From: Sclerurus mexicanus
Lineage: Eukaryota > Chordata > Aves > Passeriformes > Furnariidae
DNA: 64,000 nt
Assembly (NCBI GenBank): GCA_013396755.1
Contig: VWZF01002195.1
Location: 1,738,234-1,802,233 of the forward strand
Direction: 5' to 3'
Part shown: piece after piece, positions 38,521-52,045 of the stretch
How positions within the stretch are numbered: the stretch's first letter is position 1
Layout: each line of letters begins with the position of its first letter
Position numbers and translations under genes: made by a program
The notes under the pieces: model-generated
The model's input: only the letters and a program-made list of their open reading frames with translations
What the model was told of the DNA's origin: nothing
Database searches by the model: none

Positions 38521-40162
38521 GAATCAGCTCCAGAAATACAAGAAAGAATTCTTACTGCATCACTTTACCTTGTTTTGTTAGCCTGCAGAGCACCATACTA
38601 AGAGTGTCGAAACAGATCTAGAATGTACCTACAGCCATCTCAGCTAAGCTTAAGCCCTGGCTTGCTTGGTTTTGATTTTTTTTCCCAATTTTTACTGTGG
38701 GAAATATTGAAAGCCTACAGGCTACCAGTGTTCTTTCTTAGTAGGAACATATCATCAGTTTTTTAAAGAAGATTATGAATATGTGTGAAGGGATGTCAAT
38801 GTTGGTAAATATATTTCATACGCAATCCAACAGAAAATATTTTCCAGTATCCATCACATAGATTAACAGAAAATTCTCTTTTTGCATCTGTGCCTTCCCT
38901 TGCATTTGCAGAACACCATGTCTTTGTCTTGGTGACTCTAGTCACCAAGATGGGTGAACAATTTCAGTTTCAATTTACAGACAATCACATATGTGTTTCT
39001 TTTGATTCTAAATAGCACATCAGCTAATTATGCTATTGTGCATCGCTCACTGGTGTGATAATCACCATCAAATCACTGCAACTGTTAAAACCACAGTATT
39101 AAGTGTAAGCAGAACTTTTAAAAGCAATCAACAAAGGAGAAATATGAAAAATCATATCATTTAGCAGGCGGTCATAATAATTGAATGAAAACTCTCCAAT
39201 AACCATTTTGCTTTTGAAAGGCTATGTTAGAGCCAGCCTTCTATGAGCAGGAACAACTTGCTGCAAAATTATGTGCAGAAGAGGGATGATAGCAGCCTTT
39301 GGCATCTCTTCTATTACAAACATTGTTCAGTGTTCAGATCAGTTTGTAGTATACTAATTAGACCTACTTTAATAAGTCTTTGCCTGGCATGCTGGAAAAT
39401 GAAATACAGTGGAGGCCAATGGTGCTTTCAGTTCTTGGAGGTAAAGAACTAAAGCCAAGGAAGGACAGAAGCCCTTCACTGTGTGTCAGAAGGCTCCCTG
39501 TAGTCTTTCTCATTTGAAATCTATAACTCGGAGGTAAACGTATGTAGGCTTTCTCTGATACACTGCAAAGTATTCATAGCTCACAGCAAGTAGAGATTTT
39601 ACGGGAGGCAGCACACAAAGAGTTCATAAACATTAGTGAACAACTCATCCAAACAACCACTCAGATAGCTGGAATTGTTTCTTTTCCAAAGGCCTGTATT
39701 TCAGCTAGAAAGTAGTCCAATTTCATTCTAATAAAAATGGGATTACAGAAGTATTTCCTGGTGTAAATCTAAACTGGTTTTTCAACAACCAATAAAAAAG
39801 CTGTTCATCAACATCCTCTTCCTTGTGACAACCTTCAGAATAATATTCATTGAGAAAAATATCTGTGGAGGACGAAACCCACTTTTCCCAATCCATTTAA
39901 AACTGTTCATATAAGTCAAATTGCTCAATGCAAAACAACTTTCTAACAACTATTTACCCTTTCTTATAACCCTGATAAAGAGAAATACTGATCAATGATT
40001 AAGTCAACAACTAAAAGAAGGTTTATCCTAACACTAACATATGGACAAAATTTCATTGTGAATAGGCAATTGTCTCCAGGCTGCCTGCTAAAACCTGTTC
40101 TGAAATTATCAGGGGAAAAAAAGCCCACTTGTAAAAATCTCTCTCATCTATTACTGCAGGAA
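38521..40162. other. AT-rich DNA, no gene recognised
   Basis: Short open frames only. Nothing recognised. Confidence 0.5.
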
Positions 40163-40194
40163 ATATTTTGAATATTGTGCAATATTCAAAATAT
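40163..40194. repeat. Perfect AT-rich palindrome
   Basis: ATATTTTGAATATTG (40163-40177) and its exact reverse complement (40180-40194) flank a 2-base centre TG: a 15-bp perfect stem. It would form a cruciform or hairpin. It may be a remnant of a small inverted-repeat element or a chance AT palindrome. Confidence 0.9.
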
Positions 40195-41935
40195 GGAAAT
40201 CATACTTAGTTTCTGAATCCTCACTAAAGTGTACAAACTGCTTATTACCATCTGTTACTTTGTACCGACAGCTGTAATATAAGAATTTTAATAATAATAA
40301 TACTGAATAAATGCATGTTGCATGTAAACTATGTATTTAAAAATATGTGTCCAGAGTCTTCCTTATTTCATGAGCATATTTCCCCTTTCAGTTTTTCCCA
40401 CCTGGTACAATACCTAGCCATCTCTACTACCACTGTAACTCTTTCCACAGATTAATCATAAAAAAATTGCCCACCTTGTTCCTTGTTCTCAAATGATCTT
40501 GTTTCCTTTCTTCCTTTCTCTCCCCCCCCTCCCCCCCACTTATAGGAACATATAAAAGTGATAATTATGCACATATTTGTGAGATTTAATCTGACATGAA
40601 ATGATTTTTTAAAGAAAAATTATTAATCATATAAGTTCAAAAAGGACTTCTTTTTTATTATTTTACTTATTTCTCTGCCAGTCCTGTATTGTAATTTTAA
40701 TGATAGATCTCCTGTAACTAATTTGATACAAGAAATGGCTGTTATGTCCACAAAGATACAGTTACTTCTCAGGCTGAGAACAGGCAGTGACCATACTATG
40801 ATCTGAAACTGCACAGGAGGAGATGCAATCTCTGCCAGCAAGAAGGGGTGATAGGCAGAAAATTATGACTAAATTCAGGCAGGAAAAGACAGGTTATATG
40901 ACATCAAGTGATAGCCTGGAAACAAGGCATGCTTTCTGACTCTTGACTTCTGTTGCTCCATGTTCTCTTCTTAATCATCATCATCCTATGCCATTGTCAT
41001 CTTTGACTCAAGAATGAATCACACTGTTAACCAATGTTTATGATTTTCTCCTACATATAACATTTTATCACATTATGAGGATTTTCCAAACTCTTTCTTG
41101 CTTATATTCTTCTATGCAGAGATAACTGCCACAAATAGCAATTCCCTTTGGGCTTTCCTAGAGTATTACTTGCAATTGTTTTGAATGTTACAGAAGAAAT
41201 CTAAATGCAGTCTTTGAAATGTAATGTGAGCTACAGTCAGGATCCATTCCAGTTAAGCTTTTTCATTAATTTTATTGTATTTGTAGCCACTGTTATCTTT
41301 GATATTTCTCTTCATCCTGAAGTCCCTGGAGTTTTTTACAAAAAAATCCTTAGACTCTAATATTCTGAACTGTGAATACACTCAGCTTTGAAACTGCAAA
41401 TGTTTTTTACAGAAAATAAATAATAAAGAATATCCAATTCTATAATTTTAATACTTACATTTCCAGATTTCCATCTGAGTTTCCTATATTACATTTCTAA
41501 TACCTCAGTAATAATGATTTTCTACACTGCCACAGTGAACTTTAATTTAATTACCATCAAGTGCTGATTACTGTAGTATTTAAGACCCTTGCATTCTCCT
41601 AGGAGCTTTTCTCTGCAGTTGCTATAATTTGCTTTAGCTGTTTGAAAGTTTTTACACTTCAATGAGTTTTTTCTGTTCACATCTTACCTTAGAAGTAAAT
41701 GCATTTACTATTTTCATTACTTTACCTTCATAAATAAGTTAATTGCAATCACAGTTAGAGATTCTACCTTGCTGTGGGTACCTTTGTCATGAAGTTAACA
41801 CAAAAACCCCTTTGCACACATATCACGTGGAGGTGCTCAACCTCCACAGCTACTCCAGAACTTCATGGCATCAAACAACTTAAATAGAAATGTCAAAAAC
41901 CATAAAGAATTGGACTGATATCTACACCTATGTGA
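40195..41935. other. AT-rich DNA with a C-run
   Basis: A C-rich run of two blocks (CCCCCCCC and CCCCCCC) lies at 40522-40538, giving G runs on the minus strand. The rest is AT-rich with no gene recognised. Confidence 0.55.
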
Positions 41936-42147
41936 AAAGTCATTCTCAGATGACACAAAACAAGAAGGACTGTCTGAGTCACCAGCTGCTTGTGTTACCA
42001 TTCAGTGTCATCACAAACAGGATGGAAAGTTTCACAGGGAGGGATTTTCTGAAATTCAACAAAGGGGAAATGTCAAGTTCTGCTAGATCTAGATGATCTT
42101 TAAGGTCCATTCCAATCCATTCTAAACCATTCTATGATTCCATTATA
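41936..42147 (+). mobile_element. CR1 LINE fragment, sense, internally deleted
   Basis: It starts with 'CAGATGACACAAAAC' (the codons around the RT catalytic ADDTKL motif), followed by 'GGACTGTCTGAGTCACCAG', 'TGTGTTACCATTCAG' and 'CTGAAATTCAACAAAGGGGAA'. It then joins directly to the 3' tail 'TAGATGATCTTTAAGGTCC' and 'CCATTCTATGATTCC' at 42123-42141. The intervening ~500-600 bp of a normal CR1 3' region is missing. Confidence 0.75.
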
Positions 42148-42188
42148 TTAATGTTTATTCTATAGAAAAGCATATAATATTATATAGA

Positions 42189-42232
42189 GGATATTAAGGT
42201 CCCTTCCAACCCAAACTGTTCTATGATTCTAT
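42189..42232 (+). mobile_element. Second CR1 3' tail
   Basis: 'TTAAGGTCCCTTCCAACCCA' followed by 'CTATGATTCTATT' is a second CR1 3' end about 85 bp after the first. It has almost nothing upstream of it: either a very short insertion or a tail-only duplication. Confidence 0.7.
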
Positions 42233-45200
42233 TATATTCAGAATATTATGTTCAGGATTATATTCAAACAAAACTGTAACCTTAAGTATAAAAGTGATGT
42301 TTTGAATGGAGAGACTAGTAAAAGTATTTACTAGTTGTTATGAGAGAAATAGGGGGTTTAAGACCTGATCCATCTAACATATTTCTAATGTTTACCTTAG
42401 CTTCAGATGAATCACACCCAAAATATGTATTTCTCACCACAAACTGTAAACTCAGTGATGAGTTCAGATGTGCTTACATGCTAAATACCAGAACTAATAT
42501 ATATTCAAAAAATCTGTCCTCTAATTGGTATTTTCATAGTGTATGCAACATTGGGATCCTCATGAACCTGATATGGAGAGAAGATCACTATATGCAGCAA
42601 TCATTGCTTAATGTTTCACTTAGGAGAAAAAAAACAGAATCTGGAAAACTTCCCGAATTATACATCTGTTCCTTTTAATTTACTGCTCAGAGGAATGGGC
42701 AGACCAAAAAGAGTGGAAAATGAATACATTTATTATTAACTGATGTTCTCTCTATCTGAAACATTTAAATGATCCTTTGTGATAGAGAAAACCTCTGGCT
42801 ACACTTTCAGTGCTAGAAAATATGGTCAAAACATTGTGTGCTTGAGCCAGAAAAACACATTAACGGAAATTCTTCCAGTGCTTCTGCAACACTAATTTAC
42901 ACCCCCAGTTTGGGTCAAATGGGAAAACCGGATATAATTACACAGCAGACAAAGTTAAATGTGGCATACTCCAACCACCTCACTTTTGGCAGATTTGGAA
43001 TATTGTTTATTAATAAAATAGATGAGAAAATGGGTGTGATCACTTCTATTGAATCCAAAAAGGCAGAAAGAAAAAAAAAATGTTATAGCAAAATATCTTC
43101 ATAAATAATACATTTTGATATAAATATCACCTCAGACAGTAAATATGCTGCACCTAATATTCATGTGTGTACAATGCACTAATAATTACAATGATAATAA
43201 TGATGATACCAATAACAATTTTAGTATTAGTATTATTACAATAATATAATAAGTACACATTGCATTTACTGTAGGATTGATGGTGGTGCTAAGCATGCCA
43301 AAAGCTATGATTTGAGCTACCTACAGTGGGAAGCAGAAGCTGGTGAGGTTAGCTTGATAAGACTACCGCCAAAGAAGTCAGACTCCTTTTCTCTGGGTAC
43401 AATTTGTATTGATATTGCTACTTGACCAAACAATGCAAGACTGTTTTGTTTCATGAGCTGAATATATTTTGGTTGTATTTCCCCATAAAATCTGAAGATT
43501 CTCTGGAAATATAATGCCATTCATTCCACCATATGTGTTGGTTAGAATTTGTTTTTTCTGTTTTACCCAGGGAAATAATTAAAAGTTATGCCATCACCAC
43601 TCTGACTGTAAAAATTATCAGATAAGACTTTTTAATTTTGTAGACTTTTAAAAAGTATACTTCAGAGTAATGCCCAGTTTACTGTCAGCATTTCAGATCT
43701 GGCGCAGTATAGGGAGTTTCCTGGGCTTTCAGCTCCTAGTCCTTAAAGACTCCTTCCAATACTTTCCAATAGCATTCAAATTTTATGTGTGTTCCTTTAT
43801 TAAGATTGTGCCTTTCTCTTTTTCATTTGCTAGAATTAGCATTTTTCACTTCTGTATTGATGGTCATCTTGTTTTACTTACTACCTACTGTTGCTGTACA
43901 TGGTTGTGTCCACTTCTACAGCATTTTCATAGATTTTTAGATAATTCTTATTTTTTTTTCAGCAGATAATTTGTGCTTCATGTAATTTATATGTAATTAT
44001 GATAAATGAATACTCATAAATAAGAAGTTAGCAGTGTGACACGGGATATGCAGTGTCTTAAAAGTATCTGATGTGGTTTTCTGTCACAACTCTCATTTTT
44101 ATAGAAAAAGAATCATGTGTGGTCTTTTCAAAGAGTTGGTATTATACCAGACACTGAGTTAGTTTCATCTTGTTTAGTATTCAGTATAAGGTAGTGAGGT
44201 TCCAGCTGGTATTAGGGATTTAATTAAACAGCCCGTGTTTGACTAAGGTATCTGACTATAAGTCTGAGTAGGAGTGAACCACATATAATAACCTGTAAGA
44301 ACCCAATACATTCATCCTAAAGGAAGGCCAGCAAAGATAATTCACACAGATATCTAAAAATCAGCTTTGAAAGACAGAGGAAGTGGAGGGAGATAAAACA
44401 GCGAAGATGTGCCTGTTTTGAAAACAGAAGATAAGCATGATAAAAATAGAAAAAAAAAAAAGAGCACTTTGAAAAGACAACCTATTCCCAGAGGATATTA
44501 TGTTAAATTAGAAAAAAACAGGCAGAAAGCTGAAGAAACTGTGAGAGGAGAGCTTGCAGAAGAGTGCTGATGGACTCAAGGCTATTTAGGTTTGAATAAA
44601 TACCTGCAGAACTATGCTGCTGGTTACACAATGAATGGGACTTATTTCCAGACCATACAATCTGCAGTTCTGCATTTTAAGAGTCGATAGGCTTCTTATT
44701 ATTATGGATAAATCCACAGTATCACACTGTGGGGTTGTTTTTTTTTTTCTTCTCTCAAACTGAAGATCTTTATCTGCAGTTGAGATGTCATGACAATATT
44801 TCCCATCTGTAGCATAAAGAGTGCTATACTGTTATTATTATTCAACTCATTAATTAGAAAAAAGACTTCACATTGTGTTATGAAAAGAAGGAAGATATCT
44901 TTCCAGCAGTAAACTGGTATCATCAATTCACTATGATACCCAAAGCCTGCAGTAGAAGTGAGAATGCAACTACTGATCCCCTGAATTTCTCATGTGATAA
45001 AACTTTGACTTTAGGATACCAAATCTGGGAAACCAATAAGGTTAGTAATCAATAGATCTTCTTGGAAAGTCTTCTATTAATGGAAAATACAGAAAGCATT
45101 CATAATTGTTTGTATACTTTCATTTACAGAATTTTTTAAATGGAATTCTTACTTTCGAGAAGGTAGATTTGAAACATTCTTCAGTAAACACATGACTATT

Positions 45201-48200
45201 GTATGACATGTGACAACTCAACTTAATATGAAAAGAGCTTTCAAGATGCATATCACTTCTGATAGAAAGGACAAAATAGCACTAATATCACACTAGGAAG
45301 ATAAAGGTAGCAGCAAATGACTCATTCATACAAATAGTCAGAAATAGTGTAAGCTTTAAAAAAAAAAAAAGAAAAGAAAAGCAGACCTAAAAGTCTTTTC
45401 AGATTCTTTACTTAGTTCTTATCCATAAAAAATGTCAAATACTTCAGTAAAACTCATCAGCAAATTAAACATTTTTTAAGAGAAACAAGGTGAAGTAATA
45501 AAGCTATTTAATTAAATAAAAGGTTGATGTAATTACAAGTTATACAATCATGGATGTGTTCTATTTAAACAATGTGAGGCATTTGACAGCAAAATCATAA
45601 AAACTAAGAGCATATTTCAAAATGTTCTTGCCACTTACCTGCTGTGAGCATCAGTCTTTAAACTGTGGCTTAATTATGGTACAAAGTGAAATCAATTTTG
45701 TAGGACCAGCTGCATCTCAGAAAACAGTATATGGCTCAGGCCTTTATGATTTAATTCAACACAACTGACGTACCTGTTCACAAAGTCCTCAGCACTAAGC
45801 TCCCTTCAGTAAAGGTTATTTATTGGACATCAGGGTCAGAGAAAATTTTAAAAATACAAGTCCCTTGATCTTTGTTAGCCCAAACACATTCACCTCTCAT
45901 GGTAAAATGACCATGTCTGCTGTGTAACTTAGTCATATCAGCACATCATTTTGCCAACACATATAACGGAAGGCTCCTATTCCCTGTACCAGTGGATACC
46001 AAGTGCTTACTGATACAGAAAATTAATGAGTACATGGGACTGTGAGTCACCCTTAAAATGTGACCCACAGAACTACATTCCTTTGTCTTTAGGCATGAGA
46101 TTTCCTTGCCTTCATTTCTTTATCTATACATCTCCTCAGTCAAGACCCTATTCAAACACAAAATAAGAAGGGAGAGTAACTAAATTGAGCTCCATTTGAC
46201 ATCAGTTGATCAGATTTTTATTCTGACATATACAATTACATGGATTTGCAGGTGTGCTCCAGAATCAGTGCTTTCTGAACACACATGAACCACTGAAAAT
46301 GGCTGCAGAACTATATAATTAAGAGAGATACACGACAATTAACACAGTACATTAAATGGGACTGGAACTGTGGTGTGTCCCTAAGCCTCACAAACGTGTG
46401 CTATGCCAACGGAGATCATGAAACAGCTGTGACAGCTCATGCTGGCAGACTTGCTTTTATAGATTGCTAATGCATTCCCTTACCTAAACTGCAGATATAA
46501 CAAATAGTTACAATTTAAGGAAAAAATGGAATTCTTCAGAAACTCCTGATCACTTTAAGAGAAGAAAACTCAGGGGGAAACATTATATTTCAGAGGCACC
46601 AGGAGGATTTTATCCCCAGAGCTTCTTGTTTCTAGAATCTGTTGACAAGCTCAGGGGAGCAATTACTTCCAACAGATATGTCAGTGTTTGTGAGACAAGA
46701 AACCTTCTGCAGAAGAAAGCACAGGTGTAGCAATCAGATACTGCAGAGAAGCCTTTTGATAAAGTTCATTCTTTTCATGGTTCATGTTCCAAACTCTCAT
46801 GTTTAGACATGTATTTAAATAATTGTAGGCAGTCAGACACATACTATGAGCAAGTGAAACACAAACTAAAAAGAAGTACTATACAGTCACTTCATTTGTT
46901 GACAGTGTGCTGCATTTATAAGGGTATATTTGACCACAGAAACCAGAAACTTTATGTTAATAAGACTACTATTAACCTTGAGAAAGTTAATGAAAAGATG
47001 CCCATCTATCTGAATAGTGTTGGGTTCAGAGTGAAGAAGATTCACTAACACCCGAAAAACAAGAAAGCACATACATAGATCAAATATTACAAAAACAAAC
47101 AAACAAACAAAAAAAACCGGTTTTGAAGAGAGGAAGGTGCTTAAGATTAATCTCAGAGTCTGGTTTATTTGCTCCAAAAATTAGTCAAGGCCTGTACACT
47201 TCCCATGGGACATGTTGACACTATACACTTTGACTTGTATATCTCCCTCACAGAATAGTTTAAATTGTGTTCTAAATTACATCTATATATCAGCTGTCCT
47301 TTTTTACTTCATTGGTGTTCAGTTAAAGGGAGAATTTAATTCAATGTCTCCATGAAGCAAAAATATGTGCAGCCCAGTTCTTAATTTCAAAAAACTTTCA
47401 TTGTCAAATAAAAAGCAAGGAAGACATTCACTCCAAATTCAAACTTCCTTTTCTATTTGTTTAAATAACTGTTGTAGTCCAGATGTCCATGATCTTGTAT
47501 ATATATTCTCATTGCAGGTGCAATTGTCTAGTAAGACAATTGAAGTAAGGTTAAATATCAGGCACATGAAACTCTTGAAACTCTTTGAAACATTGCAAAT
47601 AGCCATTCCACCCTTTCCATTACAAGCTCTTGCACTGTAAAAAAACTGTACACAAACTTTGTACACAAACCTGTTGGTGCTTCACACCTTCTCTGATGGG
47701 ACATGATTGTGATTTTGGTGTTGGGACATTGTTACAACAAATAAAAAAATTAAAAGGTTTTTCTCTTGTTATAGTTTAGACAGTATCAATTATGAGCTTT
47801 GCTGGAATCTTTCTGGGTACTATAAGCAAGACAGTTACAGTGAGAATAAAAGAATATCTTTTTCTCTTAATTGTTGATTGTGTAAAGTAAAATACAGCAA
47901 TTTTCTAAGAACAGTAGCTTTGTTCAGACTTCCTTTTGATTATCAAGGCCACTAGACTAGTGAGGAATGATTTCACTTACCTATTTGCATCCAGCTCCCA
48001 CAAACGTATTTTGAAACCATGGAGACACCTTGTCAAGTGGAAGAGAAAGATCTGTGTCCTTCAGTGTGTAGAAAGCTATCCTGGTAAACAGGAGCTCTGG
48101 CCTGAAAAAACCCTTTCAACGTCCTTTGGCAAGTCCTGCAATCATAAGGCTTCATATAAAATAGAGGCTTCAGGAACAGTACCAGCACATCTCTTAGAGG

Positions 48201-49046
48201 AGAAGGATGAGAGAGATGCATGCTCAAAGAAATGAGCTAAGAACTGTGTTTTAGCTGAATTAATTTTGACATAGAACCTAAATCTATACTTAATGTGAGA
48301 CATGGAACATTTCTGATGTATACTCACAAGTATGACTTCATTCATGCTTTGAATAGGTAGATGTAAACCAGATGATACCTGGATCCCAGATGGTCCAGAT
48401 ACATCTACAGGTATGAGAAAAACACTATACTGGGTATATTTCTCAGGATAGACTGTCATGCCAAGAATTCTAGACCTTGTGAAATCAAATACTTTCTTCT
48501 CTTGTGTATGGTGTGTTCCACTCTTCTGAAGACCTAAGGATATGCTGTTTTTTGTTTCTTCAAAAGTTTCATATTGTACTTCAATGAGCAGCTGCTAGTT
48601 GCATATTTGGGATCCTATTCCTATCAACCTGAAAGTTGTATATTCAGTAATTAGGGAAATCTTGGCTTTAATTTTGAGTTCTACACTAAGAAACATCTTT
48701 AACTTTTGGCCATTGCAGCACTAAGCATCTCAAGTTCCTTTTTTGATCTAGACCTTAACCTTTTTGTGCTACATCTACAAATAGGAACTAGTAGTGATTT
48801 CATTTCTAATTTGGTCACAGTTTTAGGAATAATGCAAAGTACAGGAGAAGAATGATCCATGAGAATTAATACTGGGGGCTATGGGGCTCTGCCCTAATTT
48901 GCTTGATACCAGTAAGGGCAGTTAAGAAGATGTTACAGCCAGATTAGTTTTGGTAGCAGCAGACAATATAACAAAGGAAAATACTTAAATTTTTTGTCTT
49001 GATCTTTCAGTATAAATATGAGGAAAAAGAAAATCTGTAGGAGGCT
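42233..49046. other. AT-rich DNA, no gene recognised
   Basis: Low-complexity (TAA/TGA)-like sequence at about 43179-43252 and a (CAAA)n run at about 47094-47117. Open frames (112 codons at 42340-42678 and 105 codons at 48142-48459, minus strand, are the longest) have no recognisable product. No repeat family was recognised elsewhere in the interval. Confidence 0.5.
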
Positions 49047-49159
49047 TGAGCAGCCCAGGAACAAGTTGCTCAGAGAGGTGGTGAAATTTCCATCCTGTGA
49101 GGTTTGGCTTGGCTGTCAAAATGAGGGCTGATGTGACCTGTTGTAGTGTTAGTGCCAGC
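49047..49159 (+). mobile_element. CR1 LINE fragment, left part
   Basis: 'GCTCAGAGAGGTGGTGAAATTTCCATCC' and 'GAGGTTTGGCTTGGCTGTC' correspond to the CR1 stretch just before its 3' tail. The sequence stops being CR1 at about 49159, where the LTR begins. The tail seems to resume at about 49650. Confidence 0.65.
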
Positions 49160-49600
49160 TGTGACAGGTTGAAATTGCCTGGCTGCCAGACACCCACCCA
49201 GTTGCTCTCTCACTCTACCTTCTCAAAATAATAGGGAGAGAAAATAAGGTGGTCAAGATCATGATTTGTGATAAAGGTGATTCAAGAAAAGAAATAGCTG
49301 TGTATGAACTCCAAATATAAAGAGAAATTTATCAACTAATTCCTATTGGCAAGCAGATATGCAGACACTTCCTAGGGAGCAAGGCCTCAATATGTGTAAT
49401 GGTTGTTTTGGAAGACAAATGTCATAACATGATGTTATAAGGTCTGTAATATCCCTTTGGTCAATTTGGATAAGTGTCTTCTGCCAGTATCTTACCCACT
49501 TCAAGACAACCAGCCTTTGGGTGTAGATAGACAGCCTTGGCGCTGTGCAAGCAGTGTTTTCTAGGCACAAATGCAAATTGTGGCACAGTGTGGGCTGCTG
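49160..49600 (-). mobile_element. Second avian ERV LTR type, antisense, degraded
   Basis: On the plus strand it begins TGTGACAGGTTGAAATTGCC. 'CACCCACCCAGTTGCTCTCTCACTC' and 'GGGAGAGAAAATAAGGTGG' follow, and then 'GTAATATCCCTTTGGTCAAT' at 49446-49465. From memory these blocks, in this order, belong to the complement of an avian ERV LTR family. The family is distinct from the LTR at 28.5 and 32.0 kb. The middle is shortened and diverged and the right border is unclear (49570-49660). No internal retroviral sequence is present. Confidence 0.6.
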
Positions 49601-49649
49601 AGAGGACAGTGCCATTCCAGTCAGACTCAGTGCAAGAGTATACCTCTGA

Positions 49650-49712
49650 ATTGACAGCTGGACTAAACAAACTCCAGAGGTCAACATTTCTATAATTCTA
49701 GGATTCTTTTCT
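49650..49712 (+). mobile_element. CR1 LINE 3' tail, right part
   Basis: 'CTCCAGAGGTCAACATTTCT' and 'ATAATTCTAGGATTC' form a CR1 3' end in the same orientation as the piece at 49047-49159. That fits one CR1 copy split by the LTR insertion. Confidence 0.6.
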
Positions 49713-51944
49713 TGCATCCCAAACTCCTGTGTTATATGCAATCAAACTGGCTTTAGTGATTGACTTTTACCCTTATATTATTGCGTAAAGGTCATAACTT
49801 TGTTAAATATCTTTATGACACCAAAAAACTGTTATTTGTTGTTTCATTTACAGATTTGTGCAACTGCAAAGACTTCAAGCTGAAATAATGGACATAAAAT
49901 AAGCAATAGTAATTGTGAGTCACCTTCAACTATCAAAACCCATTTGACAGTATCCAGGTCAGCAGACAATTTTAACCAAAAGATAATTGTACATTGACTG
50001 CTATCTTACTTTGTAACCTGACAATACTTTGGCCTAAATTTCTATCTCTATCTCTTCAATATGCCTTAGGGGACACTATCTCACTTTTATCTTTGCAGAG
50101 GAAATGAGAAAACTGTCTTTATTTGTCTTATAGCTCATGGAATTTAAAAAAAAAAAAGAAAAAAAAAAAGAAAAACTAGTTTATGCCCTGACTTGCAAGA
50201 AAATCTTTCCTTTTAGTTTAAGACAAATAGGCTTTTAGGTAGTGCAACACCATAATGGTTTCGATGAAAAAAAAAATATTCTGAAAGACTTCTGAAGCTT
50301 TTTAAATCATTACAGCCACATTGTCATCACCTTTTCATTTTCTATTCAAGTCACCCCTTAGTTGGTGAAAAGCTAGAAATTGCATGATCCATTTCCTGTA
50401 CAGTTGGAAAACCTACTTAGTGTTTTCTTTCTTCACATTCATTTCACTGAAGCTGTCTGAATTCTTCTAGAGAATGAATGTCACTCTGTTTAAATTTTTA
50501 TCTATAAACCAAGATAAAATGCCATTTGTGACAGTAGTCCAAACACGTTTACTCATATCAAAATAACTTTTAAAGGCGTTAGGTAAAGCCATCACATTAA
50601 GTTTTGTAAAAAAATTAATTGTTTCGGTCATTTCCAAAACAGTGTTTTCCAAGTCTAGATGTGATATTTTTGCAACTCAATTATTATCTGTTATCACCTT
50701 TCCTTCTGTTTTCTCAAATAATTCCTAGGACAGTGGCCCAGAAAAAAAGCTTTCTATCAATATGTCCCTGCAGGGGAATAGACTTCCCAACTCATTTTAA
50801 GAGTGTAAGAACCTCCTGATCTAACTTGTTGCCATATGTATTCATGCTGTAGGAAGCCAAGGATGAAGACAGCTGTTTTCAACCTGTGTTCAGCTGTAAT
50901 CTGTGAGACAGAGATGGCATGCTTGCTTCTTTCAATTCCTAAACTTCCCTGTGAGAAAATGGTAGTGCTTTGCCTTCTCTTCTACAGCACCGGAGAATAA
51001 GTGTCAATGTGGGGGAAATGCGAAAAGGAAAGAGGTAGTTATTTCATGTCACTGCAAAGAAGAGAAGGTCAAGGACATTTGGAGATGGCCTTAATAGCAG
51101 AAACTGAATTTCACATTATCAAGTTAATTTTCTTTGGTTTCTTAAATAAACTCATGGGATAATATTATTTTTTTTACCAAATAAGTAGTACCAATTTTAA
51201 CAGTTACATGGCTAACAAAGGTGTTTAAAGAAATTTGGACAAAGGATATTTTGTTAAGTGGAGAAAAGGAACTTATTCAGTATAAACCATCAATTTCATA
51301 CTAAAGCTGTGAATTCACAAGAAATGGTTCAGCTGACTCCGTTGCTCATGGAAATATTTGTATTTAGAACATTTTTTTCCTTTGGCATCTAGGTTTTATT
51401 TCACATTTGGGTTATTGTTTTCTTTTTTAAAATAAACATTATTATGAAACTTATTTCCTAATCAAGGAAAAAAATCTAGAATTCAGAATGCAAAATGTAG
51501 TAAAATATAAAGGAAATACTATTTAGTGAACTACAGAGAGTTGTCATAAAAAAAATAAAAAAAGAAGGGCTGGAATTTAGCTCTGAACTTGGGCAACAAA
51601 ATTTGTTTTCAGTGTAAGTATCTACACGTATCATTACTGCCTCCTTGAAGATATAGTCATGATGGTTGGTAGAATTTAAAGAACCTATCCTAAAGCTGAT
51701 AACTTTACATAGTCTGAGGACTATCTGTTTAAACTCTTTTGAGTAAGTCTTTACTGACCATAGTCAATACTAGAACAGAGGCTGTAGAAATTTAAGTTCA
51801 GGTCATACATCTGGAGATGAATCTGAATTTTCATTAGGCCATGGAGTTATGACTATTCCTCTGTAGATGCCAGCTACTAAAAGCCATAGATGACAAAGTA
51901 GACTACGTGTTTTACTTTCATCAAAAGTTTGACATCTGGATATA
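49713..51944. other. AT-rich DNA, no gene recognised
   Basis: A-rich run at about 50148-50174. Short unrecognised open frames only. Confidence 0.5.
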
Positions 51945-52045
51945 GTCCTAGTCAGCTGGCTCTAGGTGGCCCTGTATGAGCAGAGGAATTAGACCAGATC
52001 ACCTCCCAAATACCCTTCCAACCTTAACCATTCTGTAACTCTGAT
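51945..52045 (+). mobile_element. CR1 LINE 3' tail, sense
   Basis: 'GGTGGCCCTGTATGAGCAGAGG', 'TTAGACCAGATCACCTCCCAAATACCCTTCCAACCTTAACC' and 'ATTCTGTAACTCTG' are the last 90-100 bp of a CR1 element. No longer upstream part was recognised, so it is severely 5' truncated, as is common for CR1. Confidence 0.8.
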
